26,672 nt of DNA from Bacilli bacterium (GCA_016293205.1 JAEDES010000015.1:1-26672); one strand, 5' to 3'; counted from the stretch's first letter, positions 1 through 7,884 are shown. The notes: a model not told the origin generated them from the sequence alone. Program-made: numbers and translations.

Positions 1-71
1 TAAGATATAAATATTAAATTATTTACATCTTAAAGTATACTTGTAATTTGTTGTTCACTTATTTCAATATT

Positions 72-962
72 CTAATGATGATGGTGATGATGATGTGAAT
101 TACTTGATTTTTTTACTTCACATTTCTCACTCTTACATTTTTCATCTTTCCCTTCAAATTCAATAGTTGTATGTGCAATTCCGTGTTCTTCCAATTCTTC
201 TTTTATTTTATCTTTTATTTGTTTGTAATCACCATCAACAACAATATGCATAGTAGCGTAATTATTGAAACCATCAATACTGCGAATATGAATATGGTGG
301 ACATCAATTACACCTTTTATTTCTAATAAATGTTCTTTAATTTCTTCTATATCAATATTGTTCGGTGTTTTTTCCAAAAACAAATCTACTACTTCTTTTA
401 AAGTCTTTAAAGAATTAATTAAAATAAATATTGCTACTCCAATAGAAAGTATTGGGTCTATAATTTTAATATCTGTAAATCTCATTATAATTGCACCTGC
501 TAATACTACCACCCAACCCAAAACATCTTCTAGCATATGCAAATTTACTGATTTTTGATTTAATGAATCGCCTTCTTTTGTAAAGTATGCTGCTAAAAAG
601 TTGATTGATACACCTAGAACTGCAAAACCTATCATTCCATTATAATTGATTTCAACTGGATTAACTAATCTTCCTATTGCATTATAAATTACCAAAACTG
701 AGCCACCTAATAGTATAAAAGTAGTAATGATACTTCCTAAAACTGAATATCTAATATAACCATAAGTGTATTTGTTATCTGGACTTTTTGTACTTTTTCT
801 TTCTAAGAAAAAAGATACACCTATACTCATTGCATCTCCCATATCGTGTATAGAGTCAGATATAATAGCAAAACTATTAGTTATTGCACCACCTATAAAT
901 TCTATTATTGAAAATAATAAATTTAATAAAAAAGCTATCAATATATTTTTTTCTGTTTTCAT
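72..962 (-). CDS. Cation diffusion facilitator metal exporter with C-terminal His tail
   Basis: Membrane transporter of the cation diffusion facilitator family, expected to export divalent metal (Zn, possibly Co/Ni) in exchange for protons. About six membrane segments fill residues 5-195. The metal site motifs are visible: H39xxxD43 in the second membrane segment (within SDSIHDMGDA) and H142xxxD146 in the fifth, the two-His/two-Asp set linked to Zn-type transporters. Residues 200-270 fit the cytoplasmic ferredoxin-like domain, with several His (HHIHI near 222-226). The tail has two Cys (276, 281) and ends in seven consecutive His (290-296), a likely metal-binding extension. At 296 aa it is of normal family length. 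It starts 15 bp after the CsoR-family gene behind an AGGAG-type ribosome site, so the two form one operon. The exact metal cannot be read from sequence. Confidence 0.9.
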   Translation of the reverse strand: MKTEKNILIAFLLNLLFSIIEFIGGAITNSFAIISDSIHDMGDAMSIGVSFFLERKSTKSPDNKYTYGYIRYSVLGSIITTFILLGGSVLVIYNAIGRLVNPVEINYNGMIGFAVLGVSINFLAAYFTKEGDSLNQKSVNLHMLEDVLGWVVVLAGAIIMRFTDIKIIDPILSIGVAIFILINSLKTLKEVVDLFLEKTPNNIDIEEIKEHLLEIKGVIDVHHIHIRSIDGFNNYATMHIVVDGDYKQIKDKIKEELEEHGIAHTTIEFEGKDEKCKSEKCEVKKSSNSHHHHHHH

Positions 963-977
963 TATCTTATCTCCTCA

Positions 978-1277
978 CTATTTGTTAAATTTTTTAAATA
1001 AGTTTATCAATTCATCTACTATTTCTAAATTTCCTCTTTCTACATCATTTGCTACACAAGTGTATAGATGTCCTTCTAAAATAAGATTTGATAAACTTTT
1101 TACAGAATTTTGAACTGCTGATAATTGTACTAAAATATCATTACACTCTTTATCTTCTTGTATCATTTTCTTTATTCCATGTAATTGTCCTTCAATTCTA
1201 TTAATTCTGTTAGTTATAATTTTTCTTTCAGCTTCTCCTCTATAAGCTCTTTTCTCAATATTTTTTTCATCTTTCAT
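978..1277 (-). CDS. CsoR/RcnR-family metal-sensing repressor
   Basis: Small all-helical repressor (99 aa) of the CsoR/FrmR/RcnR family, which releases DNA on binding metal. The ligand positions read C45, H70 and C74 (in KECNDIL and EGHLYTC), the Cys-His-Cys set known for Cu(I)-sensing CsoR and also used by the Ni sensor InrS; the His-rich RcnR pattern is not present. The N-terminal stretch ITNRINRIEGQLHGIKKM is the family's DNA-contact helix. Start chosen at the ATG preceded by AAAGGAGG at good spacing. It is first in a two-gene operon with the cation diffusion facilitator and has a palindrome in its own promoter, so autoregulation is likely. A regulator of this family beside a CDF exporter has a precedent in DmeR-DmeF (Ni/Co). 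Which metal is sensed is unresolved. Confidence 0.9.
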   Translation of the reverse strand: MKDEKNIEKRAYRGEAERKIITNRINRIEGQLHGIKKMIQEDKECNDILVQLSAVQNSVKSLSNLILEGHLYTCVANDVERGNLEIVDELINLFKKFNK

Positions 1278-1295
1278 ATTGCAACCTCCTTTATT

Positions 1296-1324
1296 ATTAT
1301 ATACCCATTAGGGTATATTGTTAA
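1296..1324 (-). promoter_or_regulatory. Promoter of the metal regulator-exporter operon
   Basis: On the minus strand TTAACA (1319-1324) and TATAAT (1296-1301) are separated by exactly 17 bp. The -10 box lies about 20 bp upstream of the regulator start codon. The spacer is filled by the operator palindrome, so repressor binding would block RNA polymerase directly. Confidence 0.75.
1300..1317. promoter_or_regulatory. Probable CsoR-type operator
   Basis: Perfect inverted repeat TATACCC-ATTA-GGGTATA. A/T-flanked C-tract/G-tract palindromes are the known operator class for CsoR-family repressors. It sits between the -35 and -10 boxes of the operon. A further G-tract half-site (GGGGGTATATA) lies at about 1328-1338, just upstream of the -35 box, and could be a second, weaker contact. 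Confidence 0.7.
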
Positions 1325-1376
1325 TAAGGGGGTATATACTCTTTTTATCACTATTTTCAATAATTATAATTATCAT

Positions 1377-1402
1377 AAAAAAAGATAGGTTAAAACCCAT
1401 CT
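1377..1402 (-). terminator. Intrinsic terminator upstream of the metal operon
   Basis: Minus-strand hairpin AGATGGGTT-TT-AACCTATCT with one mismatch, followed directly by a run of T. It lies over 250 bp beyond the tmRNA gene, which has its own terminator at 1590-1620. It may therefore end the short transcript predicted from the extended -10 box at 1435-1443, or act as a backup that keeps upstream transcription out of the metal operon. Confidence 0.55.
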
Positions 1403-1434
1403 CAATAATAAATTACTATTTATCTATCATTTAC

Positions 1435-1443
1435 ATTATATCA
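1435..1443 (-). promoter_or_regulatory. Extended -10 promoter box of a possible tiny transcript
   Basis: Minus strand TGATATAAT, a TGn-TATAAT extended -10 box. No good -35 box is present; the -35 region and everything upstream to about -95 is occupied by the 11-bp repeat array. A transcript starting near 1428 would meet the terminator at 1377-1402 after about 50 nt, so the product would be a very small RNA, or a leader for the metal operon if readthrough occurs. No ORF with a ribosome site is visible in it. Confidence 0.35.
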
Positions 1444-1447
1444 TAAG

Positions 1448-1523
1448 TTTCCAATTTTATTCCGTTTTACTTTCAAATAATTTCCGTTTCATTTCCAATT
1501 GATTTCCAATTTTTTCCGATTCA
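1448..1523. repeat. Degenerate 11-bp tandem repeat, seven units
   Basis: Seven head-to-tail units start at 1448, 1459, 1471, 1481, 1492, 1503 and 1513 (unit lengths 10-12 bp, mean near 11). Plus-strand units resemble TTTCCAATTGA or TTTCCGTTTCA; on the minus strand they read as T(N)AAWYGGAAA. Six of seven keep the TTCC core; unit 3 has TTCA. The spacing matches one DNA helical turn, so the cores and their T-tracts face the same side of the helix. It is non-coding and lies between the tmRNA terminator and a minus-strand extended -10 box. Confidence 0.7.
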
Positions 1524-1589
1524 TATATATTAAACATTTCTAATTTATAAATGTCACTCACTCATTTCACTACAAAAATTCAAACAAAC

Positions 1590-1620
1590 AAAAAATCACT
1601 TTATCAAACAAGTGATTTTT
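1590..1620 (-). terminator. tmRNA terminator
   Basis: Perfect 11-bp stem AAAAATCACTT / AAGTGATTTTT with an 8-nt loop, followed on the minus strand by TTTTTTG. It lies about 43 nt past the tmRNA 3' end and fits rho-independent termination of the precursor. Confidence 0.75.
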
Positions 1621-1662
1621 CTTTATAAAACTTGATCTTTTACAGTTCAAGTGAAACTCTTA

Positions 1663-2043
1663 TGGTGGAGCTGAGGAGAATCGAACTCCTGTCCGAAAAT
1701 ACAGCTACATAAACTTCTACAAGCTTAGTTAACTAATTATTCTTATACATCATCCAAGTAATTAACGACCAAGATAATGTACCAGTCTAAATATTCTTTC
1801 TAACTTCTAGACAAAAGCTAGCTATAACCTATAAATCTGAACCCTTAACTAATTCCTAGGTAAAAATTAGAAAAGAGTGTATTCCCTATTTTATTATTAG
1901 GCGAAAGCAACAGCTTGGTTTCCACCAAACATGTTTGCGAATACGTTTTTAATTTTATTTGCGTTTATTTTTTTGTGCCCGTGACGTGGACAATCGACCT
2001 GCCATCCATGCTCTAATATTCCCGTCGAAACCAAGTCAGCCCC
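1663..2043 (-). ncRNA. ssrA: Transfer-messenger RNA (tmRNA)
   Basis: One-piece tmRNA of 381 nt that, with SmpB, frees ribosomes stalled on broken mRNAs and tags the nascent protein for degradation. The 5' end GGGGCTGACTTGGTTTCGAC is the classic tmRNA start. The 3' end carries a T-arm (AGGAG-TTCGATT-CTCCT) and an encoded CCA at 1663-1665; the acceptor GGGGCTG pairs with CAGCTCC with one G-U pair. The tag reading frame resumes at GCA (1960-1962), gives a 21-residue peptide beginning ANKIKNVF and ending NQAVAFA, and stops at three consecutive in-frame TAA codons (1891-1899). The length and -AFA end resemble Mollicute tags rather than the -ALAA tags of Bacillus. smpB and rnr lie 3-6 kb away on the same strand. 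Confidence 0.96.
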
Positions 2044-2051
2044 ATGACTTA

Positions 2052-2080
2052 ATTATACCACATTTTTATATTTTTTTCAA
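2052..2080 (-). promoter_or_regulatory. Proximal tmRNA promoter
   Basis: Minus strand TTGAAA (2075-2080), 17-bp spacer, TATAAT (2052-2057). The -10 box ends 8 nt before the mature GGGG 5' end, so this promoter could start at or next to the mature end. Confidence 0.7.
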
Positions 2081-2128
2081 ATTTCCACATATTTAAAATG
2101 TTAAAAGTGGCGAAAATCTACTACTATA

Positions 2129-2156
2129 ATTATAGCATAAAAAATATATATGTCAA
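2129..2156 (-). promoter_or_regulatory. Distal consensus promoter for tmRNA
   Basis: Minus strand TTGACA (2151-2156), 16-bp spacer, TATAAT (2129-2134) preceded by TGC, an extended -10. Both hexamers are perfect consensus. It would make a precursor with about 80 nt of 5' leader needing RNase P trimming, as is usual for tmRNA. Confidence 0.65.
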
Positions 2157-2162
2157 AATGTG

Positions 2163-2211
2163 TATAATTCATCAGTTTTATTAAATAATTAATAACCTAT
2201 AGTGGTATAAT
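2163..2211 (+). promoter_or_regulatory. Probable pflB promoter region
   Basis: Two plus-strand -10 candidates precede pflB: TATAAT at 2163-2168 (leader of about 57 nt) and TGG-TATAAT at 2203-2211, an extended -10 that would start almost at the GGAGG ribosome site (2218-2222). Neither has a convincing -35 box, which suggests activator help or use of the extended -10. I saw no Rex-like palindrome. Confidence 0.45.
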
Positions 2212-2231
2212 ATAACCGGAGGTTAGAGATA

Positions 2232-4460
2232 ATGGAACAATGGAGAAATTTTAAAGAAGGTAATTGGACAACAAAAATTGACGTTCAAGACTTCATCCAA
2301 CAAAATTATACTCAGTATAATGGAGATGAGTCTTTCTTAGCCGGAAAGACTGAAAAGACTAAAAAGGTATGGGACAAATGTGAAAAACTATTAAAGGAAG
2401 AACTTGAAAAACACGTTCTTGACATAGATACAGACCACATGTCTGGAATCAATGCTTTTGATAAAGGATACATTTGTAAGGAAGATGATGTAATCGTAGG
2501 ATTACAAACAGATGCGCCATTAAAAAGAATTGTTAATCCATATGGAGGAATTCGTATGGTTTATCAAGAATTAGATGCATATGGATATAAATTAAACCCT
2601 GAAGTAGATAAATACTTCAATGAATTTAGAAAAACTCATAACCAAGGTGTATTCGATGCATATACAAAAGAGATAAGAAAAGCAAGACACGTAGGATTAC
2701 TTACTGGTCTACCTGATGCTTATGGTCGTGGAAGAATTATTGGTGACTATAGAAGAATTGCTCTATACGGAATCGATTACTTACAAGAACAAAAGAAAAA
2801 TGAATGGGATAACGTTTTAGTTGGTCCAATGACTGCAGAACTTATCCAATTAAGAGAAGATGTATCTGCTCAATATAGAGCACTAGAAGAAATTAAAAAA
2901 ATGGCTGAAACATATGGATTTGATATTTCAAAACCAGCACAAAATGCTAAAGAAGCTATTCAATGGACATATTTCGGTTACTTAGCAGCAATCAAAGAAA
3001 ATAATGGAGCTGCTATGAGTTTAGGAAGAGTTGATGCATTCTTCGATATCTACATTAATAGAGACTTAGAAGAAGGAACATTAACTGAAGAAGAAGCTCA
3101 AGAATTAATCGACCAATTCGTAATTAAATTACGTTTAGTAAGACATTTAAGAACACCTGATTATGATGAATTATTCTCAGGGGACCCAACTTGGGTTACA
3201 TGTAGTATTGCCGGAGTTAACACTGAAGGAAAACATATGGTTACAAAGAGTTCATACCGTATCCTTCATACATTAACAAACTTAAATCCAGCACCTGAGC
3301 CAAATATGACAGTTCTATGGAGTAAAGATTTAACAGAAAATTTCAAAAAATACTGTGCAAAAATGTCTATTAGAACAGATGCAGTTCAATATGAATCAGA
3401 CGACTTAATGAGACCTATTTACGGAGATGACTATGCAATTGCTTGTTGTGTATCTGCAATGAGAATTGGTAAAGATATGCAATTCTTCGGAGCACGTTGT
3501 AATTTAGCAAAAGCATTATTATATTCAATCAATGGTGGAATTGATGAAGTTAAAAAAGAAAAAGTTTTAGATAACTATGAAATTATGGATGATGAAGTAT
3601 TAGATTACGATAAAGTTAAGAAAGTATACTTCTCAGTATTAGAAAAAGTTGCAGAAATTTATTCTGGTGCAATGAATACAATTCACTTCATGCATGATAA
3701 ATATGCATATGAAGCTGGACAAATGGCATTACATGATACAAATGTACATAGATATATGGCATACGGTGTTGCAGGATTATCAGTAGTAGCTGATTCATTA
3801 TCTGCAATTAAATATGCAAAAGTAAAACCAGTCAGAGATGAAGATGGTATTACAACTGATTTCATTATTGAAGGAGACTTCCCTAAATACGGAAACGATG
3901 ATGATAGAGTTGATAGTATCGCTGTAGAAGTATTAAATAAAATCTCATCTGAACTTAAAAAACATGAAACATACAGAAATGCTGAACCAACAATGTCAGT
4001 ATTAACAATTACATCTAACGTTGTATATGGTTCAAAAACAGGAGCTACACCAGACGGAAGAAAAGCTGGAGTACCATTCGCACCAGGAGCAAATCCAATG
4101 CATGGTAGAGATGAAAATGGAGCAATTGCATCACTTAACTCAGTAGCTAAATTACCATACAAAGAATGTTGTAAAGATGGTATTTCAAATACATTTACAA
4201 TTGTACCAAATGCTATTGGAACAAATATCGACGAACAAGCTGAAAACTTAGTAAGTTTAATGGATGGATATTTTGTACAAGGAGCACATCACTTAAATGT
4301 AAACGTATTAAATCGTGAAACATTAAAAGATGCTATGGAAAATCCAGATAAATATCCATTATTAACAATTAGAGTTTCAGGATACTCAGTACACTTCAAC
4401 AGATTAACAAGAAAACAACAAGAAGAAGTAATCTCTAGAACATTCCATGAATCAATCTAA
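2232..4460 (+). CDS. pflB: Pyruvate formate-lyase (formate C-acetyltransferase)
   Basis: Glycyl-radical enzyme converting pyruvate and CoA to acetyl-CoA and formate; central to anaerobic sugar fermentation in the cytoplasm. The adjacent active-site cysteines are C405-C406 (in IACCVSAMRIG). The radical-bearing glycine is G717 in RVSGYSVHFNRLT, 26 residues from the C-terminus, as in the family. Length 742 aa is slightly shorter than the E. coli enzyme (about 760). Start is the ATG after GGAGG at 2218-2222. The last 14 nt overlap pflA, so enzyme and activase are translationally coupled. The glycyl radical is destroyed by oxygen, so the gene supports an anaerobic or microaerobic lifestyle. No missing key residue was seen. 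Confidence 0.98.
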   Translation: MEQWRNFKEGNWTTKIDVQDFIQQNYTQYNGDESFLAGKTEKTKKVWDKCEKLLKEELEKHVLDIDTDHMSGINAFDKGYICKEDDVIVGLQTDAPLKRIVNPYGGIRMVYQELDAYGYKLNPEVDKYFNEFRKTHNQGVFDAYTKEIRKARHVGLLTGLPDAYGRGRIIGDYRRIALYGIDYLQEQKKNEWDNVLVGPMTAELIQLREDVSAQYRALEEIKKMAETYGFDISKPAQNAKEAIQWTYFGYLAAIKENNGAAMSLGRVDAFFDIYINRDLEEGTLTEEEAQELIDQFVIKLRLVRHLRTPDYDELFSGDPTWVTCSIAGVNTEGKHMVTKSSYRILHTLTNLNPAPEPNMTVLWSKDLTENFKKYCAKMSIRTDAVQYESDDLMRPIYGDDYAIACCVSAMRIGKDMQFFGARCNLAKALLYSINGGIDEVKKEKVLDNYEIMDDEVLDYDKVKKVYFSVLEKVAEIYSGAMNTIHFMHDKYAYEAGQMALHDTNVHRYMAYGVAGLSVVADSLSAIKYAKVKPVRDEDGITTDFIIEGDFPKYGNDDDRVDSIAVEVLNKISSELKKHETYRNAEPTMSVLTITSNVVYGSKTGATPDGRKAGVPFAPGANPMHGRDENGAIASLNSVAKLPYKECCKDGISNTFTIVPNAIGTNIDEQAENLVSLMDGYFVQGAHHLNVNVLNRETLKDAMENPDKYPLLTIRVSGYSVHFNRLTRKQQEEVISRTFHESI

Positions 4461-5178
4461 TATAAAAGCAAGTATCGATTCAATAGAATCATTTGGTTTA
4501 GTCGATGGACCAGGTATAAGAACAATTGTGTTCTTCAACGGATGCAAACTAAGATGTAAATACTGTCATAACCCAGAAATGTGGCAAAAAAAAGAAGATA
4601 ACTATACTGTAGAAGAATTATTAAATAAAATACTTAGAAATAAACCTTATTTCCAAGAAAAAGGTGGCGTAACCTTCTCTGGAGGAGAACCACTAATGCA
4701 CAGTAAATTTATTATTGAAGTTGCTAAAGAATTACATAAAGAAAATATCCACGTAGCATTAGATACATCAGGAGTTGGATTAGGAGATTATGAGGAAATA
4801 CTTCCATACATCGATCTAATTCTATTAGATGTTAAACACGTTACAAAAGAAGGATACAAAGACATAACAGGGTTAGAATTGCAAGAAGTAGAAAAATTCA
4901 TTGAAATAGCAAATAAATTAAATAAACAAATCTGGATAAGACAAGTAATAGTACCTGGAGTTATGGATAATGAACAATATCTAGATAACTTAGTAGAATA
5001 TCTAAAACATATCAAAAATATTAAAAGAATAGATTTTCTACCATATCACAATTTAGGTATCAATAAATATGAAAAACTAAATATTGATTATCCATATAAA
5101 GATAAACCAAATATGGATAAATCTAAATGTGATGAGTTATATAAATTATTTATAGAAAAATACAAAAAGAGCATTTAA
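4447..5178 (+). CDS. pflA: Pyruvate formate-lyase activating enzyme (radical SAM)
   Basis: Radical SAM enzyme that abstracts a hydrogen from the PFL glycine to create the stable radical. The iron-sulfur cluster motif CxxxCxxC is C33-C37-C40 (CKLRCKYC), and the SAM-binding GGEP is at 79-82. Length 243 aa is standard. The N-terminal pattern SIESFGLVDGPGIRTIVF matches the family and supports the ATG inside the pflB end. That start has no strong Shine-Dalgarno sequence, so translation probably depends on ribosomes finishing pflB. It is the last gene of the operon; its stop codon lies in the loop of the terminator hairpin. Confidence 0.97.
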   Translation: MNQSNIKASIDSIESFGLVDGPGIRTIVFFNGCKLRCKYCHNPEMWQKKEDNYTVEELLNKILRNKPYFQEKGGVTFSGGEPLMHSKFIIEVAKELHKENIHVALDTSGVGLGDYEEILPYIDLILLDVKHVTKEGYKDITGLELQEVEKFIEIANKLNKQIWIRQVIVPGVMDNEQYLDNLVEYLKHIKNIKRIDFLPYHNLGINKYEKLNIDYPYKDKPNMDKSKCDELYKLFIEKYKKSI

Positions 5179-5189
5179 TGCTCTTTTTT
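5164..5189 (+). terminator. pflBA terminator
   Basis: Hairpin with arms AAAAGAGCATT and AATGCTCTTTT and a minimal loop, followed by T-rich sequence. The 5' arm encodes the last residues of PflA and the TAA stop (5176-5178) falls at the loop. Confidence 0.85.
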
Positions 5190-5226
5190 ATTATATAAAA
5201 TGATCTAATACTACATAAAATCAAAC

Positions 5227-5258
5227 AAAAAGAACTTAATAGTTCTTTAAGTTCTTTT
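5227..5258 (-). terminator. smpB terminator overlapping the coding end
   Basis: Perfect 12-bp stem AAAAGAACTTAA / TTAAGTTCTTTT with a 7-nt loop, then TTTTG on the minus strand. The arms contain the last codons (KNLKNY) and the TAA stop of smpB. It faces the convergent pflBA terminator about 40 bp away. Confidence 0.8.
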
Positions 5259-5673
5259 GTACTTCTCTTTTTATATCTCTTTCTTTAATACTTTCACGTT
5301 TATCATAATCTTTCTTACCACGACAAACTCCTAAAGAGACTTTTAATTTATTATTTACAAAATAAAGTTTTACAGGAACAAGAGTATATCCTTTTAAAGT
5401 AATTGCTTGTTCAAGCTTCTTTATTTCTTTTTTATGAAGTAATAATTTTCTTGTTCTACTCTCATCATGATTAAATAAGTTTCCTTCTTTATATTGACCT
5501 ACGTACATATTAAGTAAGAATACCTCTCCATTCTTAATAATTCCATAACAGTCTTTTATATTACAATTACCATTTCTTATAGACTTTATTTCAGTACCTG
5601 TTAAAACGATACCACACTCATAAACTTCATCTACAAAATAATCATGATAAGCTTTTCTATTAACAACTTCCAT
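5236..5673 (-). CDS. smpB: SsrA-binding protein SmpB
   Basis: Binds the tRNA-like end of tmRNA and carries it into stalled ribosomes, where its C-terminal tail reads the empty mRNA channel. Family signatures: GTEIKSIRNG (26-35), RTRKLLLHKKEI (73-84) and GKKDYDKRESI (119-129), followed by a basic tail ending REVQKNLKNY. At 145 aa it is a little short but complete. The start ATG has GAGGATG upstream. It lies 41 bp after rnr on the same strand, matching the Bacillus order rnr-smpB. The tmRNA it serves is about 3.2 kb further on, separated by the opposite-facing pflBA. Confidence 0.97.
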   Translation of the reverse strand: MEVVNRKAYHDYFVDEVYECGIVLTGTEIKSIRNGNCNIKDCYGIIKNGEVFLLNMYVGQYKEGNLFNHDESRTRKLLLHKKEIKKLEQAITLKGYTLVPVKLYFVNNKLKVSLGVCRGKKDYDKRESIKERDIKREVQKNLKNY

Positions 5674-5714
5674 AATTCACATCCTCTTCCCCAAGTACCA
5701 AGTATTATATCAAA

Positions 5715-7826
5715 TTAATCTAATTTTTTTAATACCTCAAAATCAATAGTTTTCTCTTCTTTAGATGCTCTAAGAACTCTAACCTGAACTCTATCACCTA
5801 CACGATATACTATATTAGTTCTTTCACCAGTTAAAGTCATTCTATCTTCATCATAATGGAAGAAATCTTTCATCTCACGTAATGGAACTAAACCTTCAAT
5901 TAAATTATCTAATTCAACAAACATTCCAAAACTTGTAACAGATGAAATCATACCTTCAAATTCTTCACCTATATGATTTTCCATATATTCAGCAAACTTC
6001 ATATCTTCAACTTCTCTTTCACAATCTACTGCTGCTCTTTCTCTAGATGAAGAATGTTCAGTTATATAAACAAGTTTTTCTTCCCACTTTTTAACTGTTC
6101 CCATATCCATTTTATTATCAAATAAATATGTATGTAATAATCTATGAACAGTTGTATCTGGATAACGTCTAATTGGAGACGTAAAGTGTGTATAACAAGG
6201 ACTTGCTAAACCATAGTGACCTAAGTTTTCTGGCTTATATACAGCCTTTTGCATACTTCTAAGCAATAAACTACTTAATATCTTAAATTCTTTCTTATCT
6301 CTTAAATGATCAAGTAATCTTTGCATTGTAGTTGGTCTAGTATCTTTGATATCACCCGCTACATTATATCCAAGAGTACTAATAAATCCTAAGAAACTAC
6401 GAATCTTTTCTTCTTTTGGAACTTCATGAACACGATATACAAATGGTAAATTCATAAAATTAATATGAGTCGCTACACATTCATTAGCAGCAATCATAAA
6501 ATCTTCAATTAAGTTTTCCCCTACTCCACGATCTCTTAAAATAACATCTGTAGGCTTGCAATCTTCATCTACTAATATTTTAGCTTCATCAACACCAAAA
6601 TCTATATATCCACGTTTAACTTTATACTTTCTAAGTATTTTAGCAAGTTCAGCCATATTTCTTAAACTCTCTTCATATGGTTCATACCCTTCAGGTACAA
6701 CATTATCTTCTAAAATACTATTAACCTTCTTATAAGTCATTTGAATCTTTGAATTAATTACACTTTGAAAAATCTCATAATCAACTTGCTTTCCGTCAGG
6801 ATCAAATTCCATAACACAAGATAAAGTTAATCTATCTACATTAGGATTTAAAGAACAAATCCCATTAGATAACTCATGTGGAAGCATTGGAATAACTCTA
6901 TCAACAAGATATACACTTGTACCTCTTTCCATAGCTTCATTATCAAGTGGAGATCCTTCTTTTACATAATAACTAACATCTGCAATATGTACTCCTAATT
7001 TATAATTACCATTATCAAGTTTTTCAATAGATATAGCATCATCAATATCTTTAGTATCATCACCATCAATAGTAAATATTTCCATATCTCTTAAATCACG
7101 TCTACCAACAAGTTCTTCCTTAGATACTTCCATTGGCATAGTTGATACTTCTTCTTTAACATCATCTGGGAAATCAACATTAATATTATACTTATAAATA
7201 ATTGATAAAATGTCTACTCCAGGATCATTCTTATGACCAATTATTTCAACAACTTTACCTTCATATTTAGTATTCTTATTAATACGTCTACCTAATTCAA
7301 CAACAACTTTATGTCCATCGACAGCATTTAAACTATTTTCTTTAGGTATTTCAATATTAAGTTTAATCTTACTATCATCAAGTGTTATATGACCTTTACC
7401 TTTTTTATCAAAAGTAATCTCTCCAATATATCTTTCAACTTGTCTTTTAATAATCTTCAACACACGACCTTCTAAATGATCTAAAGTCATCTTACTAGTA
7501 ATTTCAACTAAAACAATATCATCATGAATCGCACCATTCATATTATCTTGTGATACATAGATATCATCATCCATCGTATCTACTTCAACAAATCCAAATC
7601 CTTTTTTATTGGCGCGCATTACACCTTTTCTTAAATGACTATTACCAAGAATCATATATTTATCTTTATTAGTATGATATATTACTACCTCTTCTTCTAA
7701 TTCATGTAATACTTGAATAACCTCAGCAGTTCCCTCAACAGTATTAACACCTAAAAAATCTTGTATTTCATATACTGTTAAGGCCTTATCACTATTTTTT
7801 AAAAGATTTAATATTTCTTCTCTCAT
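5715..7826 (-). CDS. rnr: Ribonuclease R (3'-5' exoribonuclease)
   Basis: Processive RNB-family exonuclease able to degrade structured RNA, with a known role in removing nonstop mRNAs during trans-translation and in rRNA quality control. Order of domains: N-terminal winged helix (about 1-60), cold-shock domains (about 65-200), RNB catalytic domain (about 240-570) with metal-binding aspartates D254, D260, D262 and D263 in TIDGDDTKDIDDA, and a C-terminal S1 domain (about 618-700, starting GEEFEGMISSVTSFG). It is 703 aa, shorter than the Bacillus and E. coli enzymes because the long basic tail after S1 is missing; small-genome relatives have similarly compact versions. Start ATG follows a weak AGAAGG ribosome site. 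Followed by smpB with a 41-bp gap, so probably cotranscribed. Confidence 0.97.
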   Translation of the reverse strand: MREEILNLLKNSDKALTVYEIQDFLGVNTVEGTAEVIQVLHELEEEVVIYHTNKDKYMILGNSHLRKGVMRANKKGFGFVEVDTMDDDIYVSQDNMNGAIHDDIVLVEITSKMTLDHLEGRVLKIIKRQVERYIGEITFDKKGKGHITLDDSKIKLNIEIPKENSLNAVDGHKVVVELGRRINKNTKYEGKVVEIIGHKNDPGVDILSIIYKYNINVDFPDDVKEEVSTMPMEVSKEELVGRRDLRDMEIFTIDGDDTKDIDDAISIEKLDNGNYKLGVHIADVSYYVKEGSPLDNEAMERGTSVYLVDRVIPMLPHELSNGICSLNPNVDRLTLSCVMEFDPDGKQVDYEIFQSVINSKIQMTYKKVNSILEDNVVPEGYEPYEESLRNMAELAKILRKYKVKRGYIDFGVDEAKILVDEDCKPTDVILRDRGVGENLIEDFMIAANECVATHINFMNLPFVYRVHEVPKEEKIRSFLGFISTLGYNVAGDIKDTRPTTMQRLLDHLRDKKEFKILSSLLLRSMQKAVYKPENLGHYGLASPCYTHFTSPIRRYPDTTVHRLLHTYLFDNKMDMGTVKKWEEKLVYITEHSSSRERAAVDCEREVEDMKFAEYMENHIGEEFEGMISSVTSFGMFVELDNLIEGLVPLREMKDFFHYDEDRMTLTGERTNIVYRVGDRVQVRVLRASKEEKTIDFEVLKKLD

Positions 7827-7851
7827 ATAAACACCTTCTATTCTAAAATAT

Positions 7852-7880
7852 ATTATACTCTACTTTTTATAATATAACTA
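7852..7880 (-). promoter_or_regulatory. Candidate rnr-smpB promoter
   Basis: TATAAT (7852-7857, minus) sits about 25 nt upstream of the rnr start. The -35 region at 17 bp reads TAGTTA, which is poor. It lies just past the secG terminator, so rnr needs its own promoter. Confidence 0.4.
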
Positions 7881-7884
7881 GACT

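Noticed and set aside
33..42. AAGTATACTT palindrome after the exporter gene as a terminator
   Set aside because: The stem is only five base pairs without loop and no T-run follows.
268..296. Seven-His C-terminus of the exporter as a laboratory tag
   Set aside because: The frame is encoded with mixed CAT/CAC codons at the natural end of a CDF protein, a family known for His-rich ends, and there is no vector sequence around it.
1448..1523. CRISPR array
   Set aside because: Units are 10-12 bp, degenerate and without spacers; no cas genes are near.
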